Assembly (NCBI RefSeq): GCF_022695595.1
Contig: NZ_CP074380.1
Coordinates: 3,031,501-3,095,500 of the forward strand
Origin: Streptomyces sp. MST-110588
Lineage (GTDB): Bacteria; Actinomycetota; Actinomycetes; Streptomycetales; Streptomycetaceae
DNA length: 64,000 nucleotides
Direction of reading: 5' to 3'
Shown here: one piece after another, positions 18,883 to 27,190 of the stretch
Position numbering within the stretch: position 1 is the first letter of the stretch
Layout: each line of letters opens with the position of its first letter
The notes under the pieces: generated by a model
Told to the model about the DNA's origin: nothing
Seen by the model: the letters and a program-made list of their open reading frames with translations, nothing else
Database searches by the model: none
Program-made: the position numbers and the translations under genes

Positions 18883-19863
18883 TCATCGCTCGCCCGTCAC
18901 CCGGAAGGTGTCCAGCGCGGCGTCGAAGTGGCGTTTGGCGCGCGCCTGGTCACCGACCGGGGCGGAGACCCAGACGTCGTACATCTTCCCGGCCTCCTCC
19001 CAGCCCAGGTCGTACGTGTGCCGGGCTCCGCCGCCGTCTCCCCCGCCGTCCCAGGTGAACTCCCACAGCGCGGCCGGAAAGCCGTTGTGGGTGGTGTCGG
19101 TGACCTGGGCGTCGCGGTAGCCGGGATAGTGCTGCGGGCCCTTGGTGTCGGACGCACGCATCATGGCCAGCGGCCCGCCGGGCATCTGCTCCTTGACGTA
19201 CACGCCCAGCCGGAACCGTTTGCCCGCCGAGTAGTAGAAGACCCGCGGCTTCTCGTACGAGCGCGAGAAGCCGTCCGGGACGGCCAGCGCGAAGCCGAGG
19301 GGGTCCTGCGTCATGCGGTAGCCGTCGGGGGCCTTGCCGTTGGCGCCGGGGGAAGGCGTGGGGGTGACGGTGGCGGTCGGGGGCGCGCTGGTTCCGGTCC
19401 CGGGGGAGCCGGTGCCCGGGGACGGCGGCGTGCCGGTCCGTGTCGGTGCCGGGGGCCCGGCGGACGGTGTGCCGTTTCCGTGCGGACCCGTGGCCTGCTG
19501 GGTCTGCTGGGTCTGCGTCTGGGTGGCGGTGTCGCGCTTGCCGTCCGTACCGTCGCCGCTCATGACGAGCGCGGCGACCCCGGCGCCCGCCCCCGCCAGG
19601 ACGATCACCGTCAGGCCCGCGAGCAGGGCGGTGCGGGCGCGGCCGGTGTGCGGCCGGACCGCGGCGGCCAGCGCGCGGTCGTCCAGCGCGTCCGGTATCG
19701 GCATGCCGGGCGTACGGCCGCCGGAGCCCCGGCCGCCGAACCGGCGTATCCGGGAGCGGGGCGCGCCGGAGTCCTTGAAGCCTGGGGCGCCGGAGTCGGA
19801 CGTGCGGACGGTGGGGGTACGGCTGATGGGGACGCCACCGCCGGGGCCGGCGGTCTCGGCCAC
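18883..19863 (-). CDS. C-terminal half of a Ser/Thr kinase, displaced by a frameshift
   Basis: 326 residues in a different frame from, and overlapping by 253 bp, the kinase at 19611. It carries what the kinase lacks: a basic segment, one transmembrane helix (ALLAGLTVIVLAGAGAGVAALV), a Thr/Gln/Pro-rich linker, and an outer domain (PDGYRMTQDPLGFALAVPDG to LDTFRVTGER) like those of the other two kinases. Reading upstream in its frame gives sensible AAPGTPAAPGTPNADVAE across the overlap. GTG 19863 has no ribosome-binding site. Most likely the 3' part of one gene, 18883-21185, broken near 19909-19913. An independent gene is the less likely option. Confidence 0.7.
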   Translation of the reverse strand: MAETAGPGGGVPISRTPTVRTSDSGAPGFKDSGAPRSRIRRFGGRGSGGRTPGMPIPDALDDRALAAAVRPHTGRARTALLAGLTVIVLAGAGAGVAALVMSGDGTDGKRDTATQTQTQQTQQATGPHGNGTPSAGPPAPTRTGTPPSPGTGSPGTGTSAPPTATVTPTPSPGANGKAPDGYRMTQDPLGFALAVPDGFSRSYEKPRVFYYSAGKRFRLGVYVKEQMPGGPLAMMRASDTKGPQHYPGYRDAQVTDTTHNGFPAALWEFTWDGGGDGGGARHTYDLGWEEAGKMYDVWVSAPVGDQARAKRHFDAALDTFRVTGER

Positions 19864-21185
19864 GTCGGCGTTGGGTGTTCCTGGGGCGGCGGGGGTTCCT
19901 GGGGCGGCGGGGTGGCAGAAGAGGCGGGGTAGGCAGGAGTTACGGGAGGGGCAGGGGAGACGGGGGCCGCAGGGCCGAGGGCGGCGGAGTCAGGTACGCC
20001 CGTACCGGACGCGTCCACACCAGCCGCACCGGCCCCACCAGCCCCGGGTACACCAGTCCCGGGTACACCAGCCCCAGCCCCAGCCCCAGCCGCACCGGCC
20101 CCGGGCACACCGCTCACAGGCAGTCCGGTTCCCGGCGTACGGACCTCCGGCGTACGACCTGCCGGAGAGGGACCGGCGGAGACCGGGCCGGCCGGGAAGG
20201 GGCCGCCGCCCGCCGCGCCACCCGCCTCCGGAACGGGCTGCTGGGGCAGCCGGTCCCGGGTCGAGGAGAACTTGGCCGCCAGTTCGGGGGCGCGGCCGGA
20301 CTGGAGGTAGCCGCGCAGCAGCCGTTCGGTCTCCGGGACGTCCAGCCGCCGGGCCGGGTCGCGTTCCATCAGGCCGCGTACGACCGCGAGCAGCGGCCGG
20401 GCGGATTCGGGCAGTTCGATCTCGTCGTAGAGGACGGCGTGCAGCACCCCGCCCAGCGAATCGCGGCGGAAGGGGCTCTCCCCGCTCAAAGCCGCGCACA
20501 GCAGCACACCGACCGACCACAGGTCCGCCTCCGGCCCCGTACCCTGGCCCGCCATCCGTTCCGGCGCGGTGTATTCGGGCGAGCCGACGAACACGCCGGT
20601 CTCGGTCAGCGTCGTCGTGCCCGGCATCTGAGCGATGCCGAAGTCGGTCAGTACGACGCGGCTGGTGCCCTCCTCCAGCAGGACGTTGGCGGGCTTGATG
20701 TCCCGGTGCAGCACCCCGCGCGCATGGGCCACCCGTAGCGCGCCGAGCAGGGCGAGGGCTATCCGGGCCGCCTCGCGCGGGGCGACCGGGCCGCCGCCGG
20801 ACAGCCGGTCCGCCAGCGACTCGCCGTCCACGCACTCCATGACGATCCAGGGCCGCCCGTCCTGCTCGACCACGTCGTGCAGCACGATGACGTTCGGGTG
20901 CTTGATCGCGGCGACCGTACGCGCCTCGCGCATCGTCCGCTCACGCTGGACCTGCGTCTCGGCCTCGGGGAGGTCCTCGTCCAGGTTCAGCTCCTTGACC
21001 GCGACCTGACGGCCCAGCAGTTCGTCGGTGGCACGCCACACCGTTCCCATGCCGCCGCGGCCCAGCCGCTCGCCCAGGCGATAGCGGCCGACGATCAGTC
21101 GTCCCTCGCCCCCGAAGCTCCCCATGGGGTCATCTTGCCCCACGGTCACCGAAGCGGAAGGAGGGGCACCCCAGGCATTGGCCAC
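19611..21185 (-). CDS. Ser/Thr protein kinase, N-terminal part (probably frameshifted)
   Basis: Kinase domain from about residue 25 to 290: GRGGMG, HRDIKPAN, DFG (LTDFGIAQ), TETGVFVGSPEYTAPERM. All catalytic residues are present. A long Ala/Pro/Gly-rich linker follows, and the last 80 residues are an out-of-frame reading of the transmembrane and outer part that continues in the frame of 18883-19863. The likely slip is in the GGGG run at 19909-19912 beside an 18-bp duplication. ATG near 21123 (MGSFGGEGR) is a plausible later start, since the first 21 residues look like leader. Either a real mutation, a programmed shift, or a base-calling error. Confidence 0.85.
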   Translation of the reverse strand: MANAWGAPPSASVTVGQDDPMGSFGGEGRLIVGRYRLGERLGRGGMGTVWRATDELLGRQVAVKELNLDEDLPEAETQVQRERTMREARTVAAIKHPNVIVLHDVVEQDGRPWIVMECVDGESLADRLSGGGPVAPREAARIALALLGALRVAHARGVLHRDIKPANVLLEEGTSRVVLTDFGIAQMPGTTTLTETGVFVGSPEYTAPERMAGQGTGPEADLWSVGVLLCAALSGESPFRRDSLGGVLHAVLYDEIELPESARPLLAVVRGLMERDPARRLDVPETERLLRGYLQSGRAPELAAKFSSTRDRLPQQPVPEAGGAAGGGPFPAGPVSAGPSPAGRTPEVRTPGTGLPVSGVPGAGAAGAGAGAGVPGTGVPGAGGAGAAGVDASGTGVPDSAALGPAAPVSPAPPVTPAYPASSATPPPQEPPPPQEHPTPTWPRPPAPAVASPSAVPPPSARPTPAPQASRTPARPAPGYAGSAAGAPAAVRPACRYRTRWTTARWPPRSGRTPAAPAPPCSRA

Positions 21186-21258
21186 TGCTTGGCCGTACGG
21201 GTTTCAACGGCCCTCCGACCTGCGGTGATGCCCGTCACACTGGTCAAGGAACGGACCA

Positions 21259-22320
21259 TTACGAGGCGGTCGCGGCGCCCTCGACAGGCCCGGTGGCCCC
21301 AGCGTTTCCGACACCCCCGGCGCCCCCGACGCCCCCGTCGGTACCGGCCACCCCGACGACACCGACAGCCCCATTCGCCCGGCTTGTCTCACCCGCTCGT
21401 CCCGTCCCGCCCACCTCACCCGGCCTGCTCGCCCCGGTCGCCCCGGTCGTCCCGGTCGCCCCTATGGGCCCGTCCGCCCGTACGGACCCATAGGCGCTCA
21501 GCTCCGGCAGCTTGCGCGCCGTCTCCTCGTCCGTCGGCATGCACGAGACGAGCGTGGTGCCCGGCGCGTCCACCGCGGCGAGCTTGACGTAGTCGAAGAC
21601 CAGCCGCCCCAGCCGGGGATGGTCGAAGGCGCGCCGCACGGAACGGAACTCCGCGACGTCGTGGGTGTTCCACCACTCCCGGAACTCCTGGCTGTGCGCG
21701 CACAGCCAGGCCGTCAGCCGCCCGAAGGACGGGTCGCCGATGTGCCGCCCGGCGCTCGCCCGGTACTGGCCGAGCAGGGCGCGCGCCTGCCCGGGCCAGT
21801 CGACCAGGAGCGTACGCATCCGGGGCTCGGTGAACACCATCCGGAGCAGGTTGCGCCCGGCCGGTTCCCGGTCGGCCGGGTCACCGATCAGACCGCGTTC
21901 GGCGCTGTTCCACGCCACCAGGTCCCAGTTGGGCGCCACCAGATACGCCGGGTGCGGATCGAGCGCGTCCACGAGCTGCTGGAGCGCGGAGCCCGGCCCC
22001 TGCCCGGGCCGCCGCTCCGCCTCCGGCGCGGGCAGCGGTTCGCCCGCCAGCGCGAACAGATGCCGGGTCTCGGCAGGCGACAGCAGCAGGGCACGGGCCA
22101 GGCTGTGCAGCACCTGACGGCTGACGGTGATGTCCCGCGCCTGTTCCAACCAGGTGTACCAGGTGACACTGACACCCGAGAGCTGGGCGACCTCCTCACG
22201 CCGCAGGCCGGGCGTACGGCGCCGGGGACCGGCGGGGATGCCCGCGTCGCGCGGCGTCACCCGCTCCCGGCGCGAGCGGAGGAACTCCGCCAGCACCCGG
22301 CGGCGTTCCCGGTCAGCCAT
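21259..22320 (-). CDS. XRE-family regulator with MmyB-like ligand-binding domain
   Basis: 353 residues from ATG 22320 with GGTGAGGGG upstream. N-terminal helix-turn-helix (LRREEVAQLSGVSVTWYTWLEQ, first part) at about residues 35-75, then the MmyB-like PAS-type domain (HPAYLVAPNWDLVAWNSAE, EFRSVRRAFDHPRLGRLVFDY, FVSCMP-like end). Known family members bind small ligands and repress or activate a neighbouring gene. The last 70 residues are Gly/Ala/Val/Thr low complexity, unusual for the family. Divergent from the MFS exporter, so it probably controls it. Confidence 0.9.
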   Translation of the reverse strand: MADRERRRVLAEFLRSRRERVTPRDAGIPAGPRRRTPGLRREEVAQLSGVSVTWYTWLEQARDITVSRQVLHSLARALLLSPAETRHLFALAGEPLPAPEAERRPGQGPGSALQQLVDALDPHPAYLVAPNWDLVAWNSAERGLIGDPADREPAGRNLLRMVFTEPRMRTLLVDWPGQARALLGQYRASAGRHIGDPSFGRLTAWLCAHSQEFREWWNTHDVAEFRSVRRAFDHPRLGRLVFDYVKLAAVDAPGTTLVSCMPTDEETARKLPELSAYGSVRADGPIGATGTTGATGASRPGEVGGTGRAGETSRANGAVGVVGVAGTDGGVGGAGGVGNAGATGPVEGAATAS

Positions 22321-22367
22321 CGGACATCGCCCCTCACCTCATCCCAGGGTCCCTGGCCCCGGACCCC

Positions 22368-22419
22368 GGTCCCTGATCTCAGTCCCTGACCTCAGCCCCT
22401 GGCCTCAGTCCCTGACCTC
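22368..22419. repeat. 13-bp tandem repeat in the XRE/MFS intergenic region
   Basis: Four copies of a unit close to AGTCCCTGACCTC at 22368, 22381, 22394 and 22407, between two divergent start codons. Regular spacing over 1.2 helical turns each could serve as clustered operator sites, or be a simple sequence expansion. Confidence 0.7.
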
Positions 22420-22493
22420 TGACCCGACTGGGTGGTACCCCGGCCACCAGCATAATTTCTCTCTGTACCGCCCCGCCGTACCGTCCGAACCTC

Positions 22494-23978
22494 GTGGCCA
22501 TGGAACAGATACGGCCACCGGCCGGCACCCCCGCACCTGTCACCGCCCCCATCACGACCGCCAGGACACCCCCGCCCGCCTCCCCCTGGCGCGCCCTGGC
22601 CATCATCCTCACCGGCGTGTTCATGGCCGTGCTCGACACCTTCATCGTGGTCGTCACCGCCCCCGCCATCCAGGCCGGTCTGCACGCCTCCGACGCCGAC
22701 GTCCAGCTCATCCTGGCCGGTTATCAACTCACGTACGCCATCGCCCTGATCACCGGGGCCCGCCTGGGCGATCTGCTGGGCCGCCGCAAGCTGTTCCTGT
22801 CCGGTACGGCCCTGTTCACCCTGGCGTCGGTGGCCTGCGCCGCGGCACCCGGCCCCACCGTGCTGATCATCTCCCGGCTCGTCCAGGGGCTCGGCGCGGC
22901 GGCGCTGTTCCCGCAGGTCTTCGCCATGATCCAGGTACTGGTTCCGGCGGAGCGGCGGGCCCGCGCGTTCGGCGCGCTGGGCGCGGTGATCGGTCTGGCC
23001 GGAGTGGCCGGGCAGCTCCTGGGCGGCGTCCTGATCTCCGCGGACCTGTTCGGCGCGTCCTGGCGCCCCGTCTTCTGGGTCAACGTCCCGGTCGGCCTGG
23101 CCATCCTGGCCCTGGCCGCCGTCTTCGTCCCCGAGTCACGGGCCCCTGAGACCCGGCGGCTGGACCTGCCCGGCGCCGCGGTCCTGACGGTGGCCCTCTT
23201 CCTCCTCGTGGTGCCGCTGGTCGAAGGCCGGGAGGCCGGCTGGCCGTGGTGGACCTGGGCGAGCCTGGCCGCCGGCACGGGCTCACTGGCCGTCTTCGTC
23301 GTGGTGGAGAAGCGGGTCGAGGCGGCCGGCGGCTCCCCGCTCGTACGGACGGCCCTCCTGCGGGAACGTCCCTTCGCCATCGGCATCACTCTGGTTCTCC
23401 TTACGTACTTCGGCATCAACTCCTTCTTCCTGGTCCTCTCCCTCACCCTCCAGGAGGGCCTGGGCCTGGACACGCTCGGCGCCGGCCTGTTCTACGCCCC
23501 TTTCGCCGCCGCGTTCTTCGCCGCGAGTCTTCTGGCCGGGCGGCTCGCGCGGTACGGACGGCGGGTTCTTCAGGCCGGCGGGCTGATCGGCGCACTGGGG
23601 TACGCGGCCATGATCGCCGTGGTCGCCGGCGCCGGTACGGAGCTGACCGCGCCCGCTCTGGTGGCGCCCCTGCTCCTGATCGGCGCCGGCAACGGCCTGT
23701 TCGTCACCCCGCTGTTGAACGCGGTCCTCTCGCAGGTGCGCCCGCACGAGACCGGCATGGCCTCCGGTGTTCTGTCCACCGGCCAGCAGATCGGCGGCGC
23801 GGTCGGTGTGGCCGTGGTCGGCGTGCTGTATTACAGCGCGCTGCGCGGCGCGGCACACTTGGACATGGCCGCCTACGGGCACGCGCTGACCGTGGCGCTC
23901 GTCTTCAACCTCGCCCTGGCGGTCGCCGTCTCGGTTCTCCTCCCGTTCCTCCCGGACAGCGCACCACATATGCACTGA
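22494..23978 (+). CDS. MFS drug exporter (DHA2/EmrB type, 14 helices)
   Basis: 494 residues; GTG 22494 or ATG 22500 is the start. Motif A-like LGDLLGRRKLFLSGTALF, helix one with the FMAVLDTFIVVVTAPAIQ signature of DHA2 exporters, and motif C in GAVIGLAGVAGQLLGG. About 14 hydrophobic segments fit drug:proton antiport in the cytoplasmic membrane. Paired divergently with the MmyB-type regulator. Substrate unknown. Confidence 0.92.
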   Translation: MAMEQIRPPAGTPAPVTAPITTARTPPPASPWRALAIILTGVFMAVLDTFIVVVTAPAIQAGLHASDADVQLILAGYQLTYAIALITGARLGDLLGRRKLFLSGTALFTLASVACAAAPGPTVLIISRLVQGLGAAALFPQVFAMIQVLVPAERRARAFGALGAVIGLAGVAGQLLGGVLISADLFGASWRPVFWVNVPVGLAILALAAVFVPESRAPETRRLDLPGAAVLTVALFLLVVPLVEGREAGWPWWTWASLAAGTGSLAVFVVVEKRVEAAGGSPLVRTALLRERPFAIGITLVLLTYFGINSFFLVLSLTLQEGLGLDTLGAGLFYAPFAAAFFAASLLAGRLARYGRRVLQAGGLIGALGYAAMIAVVAGAGTELTAPALVAPLLLIGAGNGLFVTPLLNAVLSQVRPHETGMASGVLSTGQQIGGAVGVAVVGVLYYSALRGAAHLDMAAYGHALTVALVFNLALAVAVSVLLPFLPDSAPHMH

Positions 23979-24103
23979 GGGCCCACGGCGCACAAGGTGG
24001 AACCTCCGCCGCCCGTGTCGCCGTCCTTGACACAGTGAGGTGCTGTACGGGAGCACCGGAGCGGACCGATGGCACGGCCGCACACAGCGGATCGGGGGTG
24101 GCC

Positions 24104-25540
24104 ATGGTGATGTGGGACGGCACGGCGGTGGACGTCCGGCCGGTCCCCGACCCCGGCCGGGCGGCTGCCGAGCACGACGGCGCCTATCGCACGGCGGGTG
24201 TGGCACTGGTGCTCTGCGGGGGCGTGCTGGCCACCTGGATCGGCAGCACGATCGCCCGTGCGAACGCCACCTTGGGTGACTTTCTGGAGGGCCTGTTCAA
24301 CCCGCGCGCCTCCGGGTCGCCAGGGCCCCTCGGCCCGTACGAATGTGCCTTCACCGCCTCCCTGCTGGCAGTGGGCGCGCTGGCGCTGGCCCGGCGGCGG
24401 GTGGCGCGCAGCGCGGGGTTACTGCTCGGCTGCCTGCTGCTGGTGACGGCGCTGCGCGAGGGCGTGGACCTGATGCACGCCGAGTACCGCGACCTGTACG
24501 GCCGGGATCCGCTGGGTGACTGGGCGCTGGCCACCCGGGCGCTGAGCGCGGTGGTGGCGCTGACGGTGCTGTTCGCGCTGCTGCCCGCCACCGAGCGCCA
24601 CGGGCCGGCGGCGGGCGGCCGGGTGGGCGCGGTGCTCGGGCGCGTGGCGTCGGCCTTCGGCCGGGGACGGTCCGGCCGCGCGGACGCGGAGCGGGATTCC
24701 GGTCACCCGGATGTCCGTTCCGGTCGTACCGGGCCTGGTTCCGGTCGTACCGGGCCCGGTTCCGGTCGCGCTGATTCCGGTTGCGGCCCGGGGAGTTCCG
24801 GCGCCGGCCAAAACGATTCTGCACGCCGGGGCACGGATTCCGCTTCCCGCCGTACGCCTTCCGTTTCCGCCCGTACGGGTTCCGCTTTCCCCCGTACGGG
24901 CACCGGCTCCAACCGTACGAGTACCGGATCCGGCCGTACGGGCGCGGGCTTCGACCGTACGGGCCCGGGCGCCGGCCGCAGGACCGCCGCATCCCGCGCC
25001 CTCGGCGCGAGCGCCGTCTCCTGGTGGCAGCGGCGGCTGTCCCGAGTCTGCGGGGTGCTGCTTCTCATCATGGGCGCGGCCCAGCTCACCTGGACCCTGG
25101 AAGGCCCGAAGGGCGTACACATCCACCCCGGCACCAATCTGGGCAGCGCACTGGACGCCGCCGCCTTGGGGTCGGTACACACGCCGGTCTCCGGGGAGTT
25201 CACCGCCCTGGCGACGACGGCCGTCCTGCTGGTCCTGGGCGCACTCGCCCTCCGGGGGCGGCGGGACGTACGCGGCGCGGTGCTGGTGTTCGGGGCCATG
25301 CAGCTCTACCTCACCGTCCGGACCGTGGTGGAACTGACCGTGACCGGCTTCGTCGGCGAGGCCCTGCGGACGACCGGGGGCGCCCTGTGGCTGGTGACGA
25401 CGGCGTACGAACTCGTGGCGCTGACCTCGGTCGTCGTCCTGGCCATGGGCCGCGGCTTCCGCTCGTACGACGCGTGGCGGGGCGGGCCGTACGACGGTGA
25501 CGGCGCCTCCCGCTCACGGTCGCGCGCCCGGAGGGACTGA
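24104..25540 (+). CDS. membrane protein with seven-residue repeat, hypothetical; TTA codon
   Basis: About 478 residues from ATG 24104 (GTG 24098 and ATG 24110 are also possible; GGGGGT upstream). Four hydrophobic segments near residues 25-45, 80-100, 105-125 and 155-170, then a hydrophilic linker of about 95 residues built of RTGxGxx heptads (residues 205-292), then four more hydrophobic segments (LSRVCGVLLLIMGAAQLTW and onward). A TTA Leu codon at 24419-24421 would make expression depend on the bldA tRNA in Streptomyces. No family recognised. Confidence 0.75.
   Translation: MVMWDGTAVDVRPVPDPGRAAAEHDGAYRTAGVALVLCGGVLATWIGSTIARANATLGDFLEGLFNPRASGSPGPLGPYECAFTASLLAVGALALARRRVARSAGLLLGCLLLVTALREGVDLMHAEYRDLYGRDPLGDWALATRALSAVVALTVLFALLPATERHGPAAGGRVGAVLGRVASAFGRGRSGRADAERDSGHPDVRSGRTGPGSGRTGPGSGRADSGCGPGSSGAGQNDSARRGTDSASRRTPSVSARTGSAFPRTGTGSNRTSTGSGRTGAGFDRTGPGAGRRTAASRALGASAVSWWQRRLSRVCGVLLLIMGAAQLTWTLEGPKGVHIHPGTNLGSALDAAALGSVHTPVSGEFTALATTAVLLVLGALALRGRRDVRGAVLVFGAMQLYLTVRTVVELTVTGFVGEALRTTGGALWLVTTAYELVALTSVVVLAMGRGFRSYDAWRGGPYDGDGASRSRSRARRD
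24717..24980. repeat. 21-bp coding repeat, about ten copies
   Basis: Degenerate 21-bp units (for example TTCCGGTCGTACCGGGCCTGG) run head to tail, encoding heptads such as TGPGSGR, RTGSAFP, RTGTGSN and RTSTGSG. The CCGTACGGG core recurs at fixed phase. The linker separates two membrane halves. Confidence 0.8.
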
Positions 25541-25606
25541 GACAGACGGGCGGCAGGAGTCGCGTGAGGCGCGCAGGCAGACAGCCCGGAAGGGGCCAAG
25601 AAGGGG

Positions 25607-25696
25607 ATTACGACGTTACGGCGTCGAGGCGTTACGGCGTCGGGGCGTTGCAGTCTTACGGCGCTACGGCGCTACGGCGCTACGGCGCCACGGCGT
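25607..25696. repeat. 8-bp tandem repeat between convergent genes
   Basis: TACGGCGC is repeated four times at 25657-25688, followed by the variant CACGGCGT; looser copies (TTACGGCGTC) start near 25615. It fills the gap between the stop codons of two convergent genes. Confidence 0.75.
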
Positions 25697-26070
25697 CAGG
25701 CGGAGAGCGGCGCCGCGGTCTCGTCGACCGCGGTGGTCAGGTCCGGGTAGACCTCGAAGAGCCGGCGCACGCCCAGCGCCGCCAGCACCCGGTTGACGTG
25801 CGAACCGTCCACCGCGCCCTGCGCCGGCAGGATCAGCCGCAGCCGCCCCTGGCACGAACGCATCAGCCGCCGGGCGGCGATCAGCACGCCGACGCCGCTG
25901 GAATCACAGAACAGCACCTCGGAGAGGTCCAGGACGACACTGCGCCGCCCCTCCGCGACCGCATCGTGCACGTGCTGGCGCACCGCCGGCGAGGTGACCA
26001 GGTCCATCTCACCGGAAACCTGCAGGACCGCCCACCGGCCCTGCTCCCCCTCTGCCACCTTCAACGACAC
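25696..26070 (-). CDS. STAS-domain anti-sigma factor antagonist
   Basis: 124 residues from GTG 26070. A single STAS domain with the phosphorylatable Ser in FCDSSGVGVLIAARRL, the hallmark of SpoIIAA/RsbV/BldG-type antagonists, which free a sigma factor by binding its anti-sigma kinase when unphosphorylated. No kinase gene is adjacent; the nearest RsbW-like ATPase is at 48207. Cytoplasmic. Confidence 0.92.
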   Translation of the reverse strand: MSLKVAEGEQGRWAVLQVSGEMDLVTSPAVRQHVHDAVAEGRRSVVLDLSEVLFCDSSGVGVLIAARRLMRSCQGRLRLILPAQGAVDGSHVNRVLAALGVRRLFEVYPDLTTAVDETAAPLSA

Positions 26071-26494
26071 GCGCTCGAAGCCTTTCGCTCGCTTGCGGAC
26101 CGGATGCTTACCGGACCTGTCCGGAATTCATCCTTCCCCGCTTCGACTGCCCGGCCTTTCTTCCCACGAAACTCGGTGGAATTCGTCGTACAACAGGCCG
26201 TTCACTCTCCAGGCTATGCCCATCAACGTACTTACTTTTCCCTGAACCCGGTCACACCCGGATAACACCTCGACAGTTACGGACGATCGACATGTCGCAT
26301 CGATCGCCGGTGATCGGGTATCACCACCACACAGTGACGGCCGCTATACCATCCGCAGCCGTACCGGAGGGCAGATTGCCGCAAAGGGCGCGCACTGTCA
26401 GATCCTCGGACTACATTCGGTGGCACGGTGGAGTCCGTGTCGGTGGGCGACGGCGGCCACGGCGGCACGGCGGCGGTGAGGAGTGGGGGTCTGT
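26071..26494. promoter_or_regulatory. intergenic region with a perfect inverted repeat
   Basis: A 424-bp divergent region, less GC-rich than its surroundings near 26110-26340. GGTGAT-N5-ATCACC lies at 26309-26325, a perfect six-base inverted repeat, and CGATCG occurs twice around 26285-26306. These could be an operator for either the STAS or the sigma factor gene. No gene seen inside. Confidence 0.4.
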
Positions 26495-27190
26495 ATGGGG
26501 AACGACGCACCACCGCGCTGGGACAGGCGGATGCAGCAGCGGCTCGCCCGTGGCGAGGCCGCCGCGCTCGGCGAGCTCTACGACCGGTTCGCCTCGCTCG
26601 TCCACAGCCTCGCCCACCGTGTGCTCGACGACGAGCCGGCGGCCGACCGCGTCACGCGCGAAGTCTTCGGCTACATCTGGGAGAACCCCGACGCCTACGA
26701 CCCCAAGCGCGGCTCGCTGCGCTCCTGGGTCGCCACCCTCACCCACCGGCAGGCCGTCCACCGCCTGCGCCAGTACGAAGCGGACTCGGCGCGCGCCTGC
26801 GGGGACGAGGCCCCCGAGCCGGACGCGGTGGAGCGCAAGATCCGTGACGCGTCCACCGCCGCCCGCGCCGACTACATCGTCACCTCCATGCCCGCGCCGC
26901 TGCGGGCCGCCCTGGAACTGGCCTACTTCCAGCGGCGGAACTACCGCCAGACCGCCGCCGACCTCGGTGTCACCGAGGACGAGGCCCGGCGCCGGCTGCG
27001 GCTGGGCCTCCAGCTCCTGTCCACCGCCCACAACCACCGGCCGCAGCAGCCCGCCCGCCTGACCGGCCCGCCACCGCCCGCGCCGCCGGCCTCCGCACCG
27101 GACCACCCGATAGGACAGCCGGGCCAGCCGGGCCGACCGGGCCGCACCAACGCCTCGCCTCCCGGCCGGGGTTACGGAAGGCCGCTGTGA
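26495..27190 (+). CDS. ECF-type RNA polymerase sigma factor
   Basis: 231 residues from ATG 26495 (GGAG about 12 bases upstream). Region 2 is visible as GELYDRFASLVHSLAHRVL with VFGYIWENPDAYDPKRGSLR and WVATLTHRQAVHRLRQ; region 4 as LRAALELAYFQRRNYRQTAADLGVTEDEARRRLRLGL. The last 40 residues are a Pro-rich tail. It overlaps by four bases (GTGA) with the zinc anti-sigma gene, so sigma and anti-sigma are translationally coupled. Confidence 0.9.
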   Translation: MGNDAPPRWDRRMQQRLARGEAAALGELYDRFASLVHSLAHRVLDDEPAADRVTREVFGYIWENPDAYDPKRGSLRSWVATLTHRQAVHRLRQYEADSARACGDEAPEPDAVERKIRDASTAARADYIVTSMPAPLRAALELAYFQRRNYRQTAADLGVTEDEARRRLRLGLQLLSTAHNHRPQQPARLTGPPPPAPPASAPDHPIGQPGQPGRPGRTNASPPGRGYGRPL

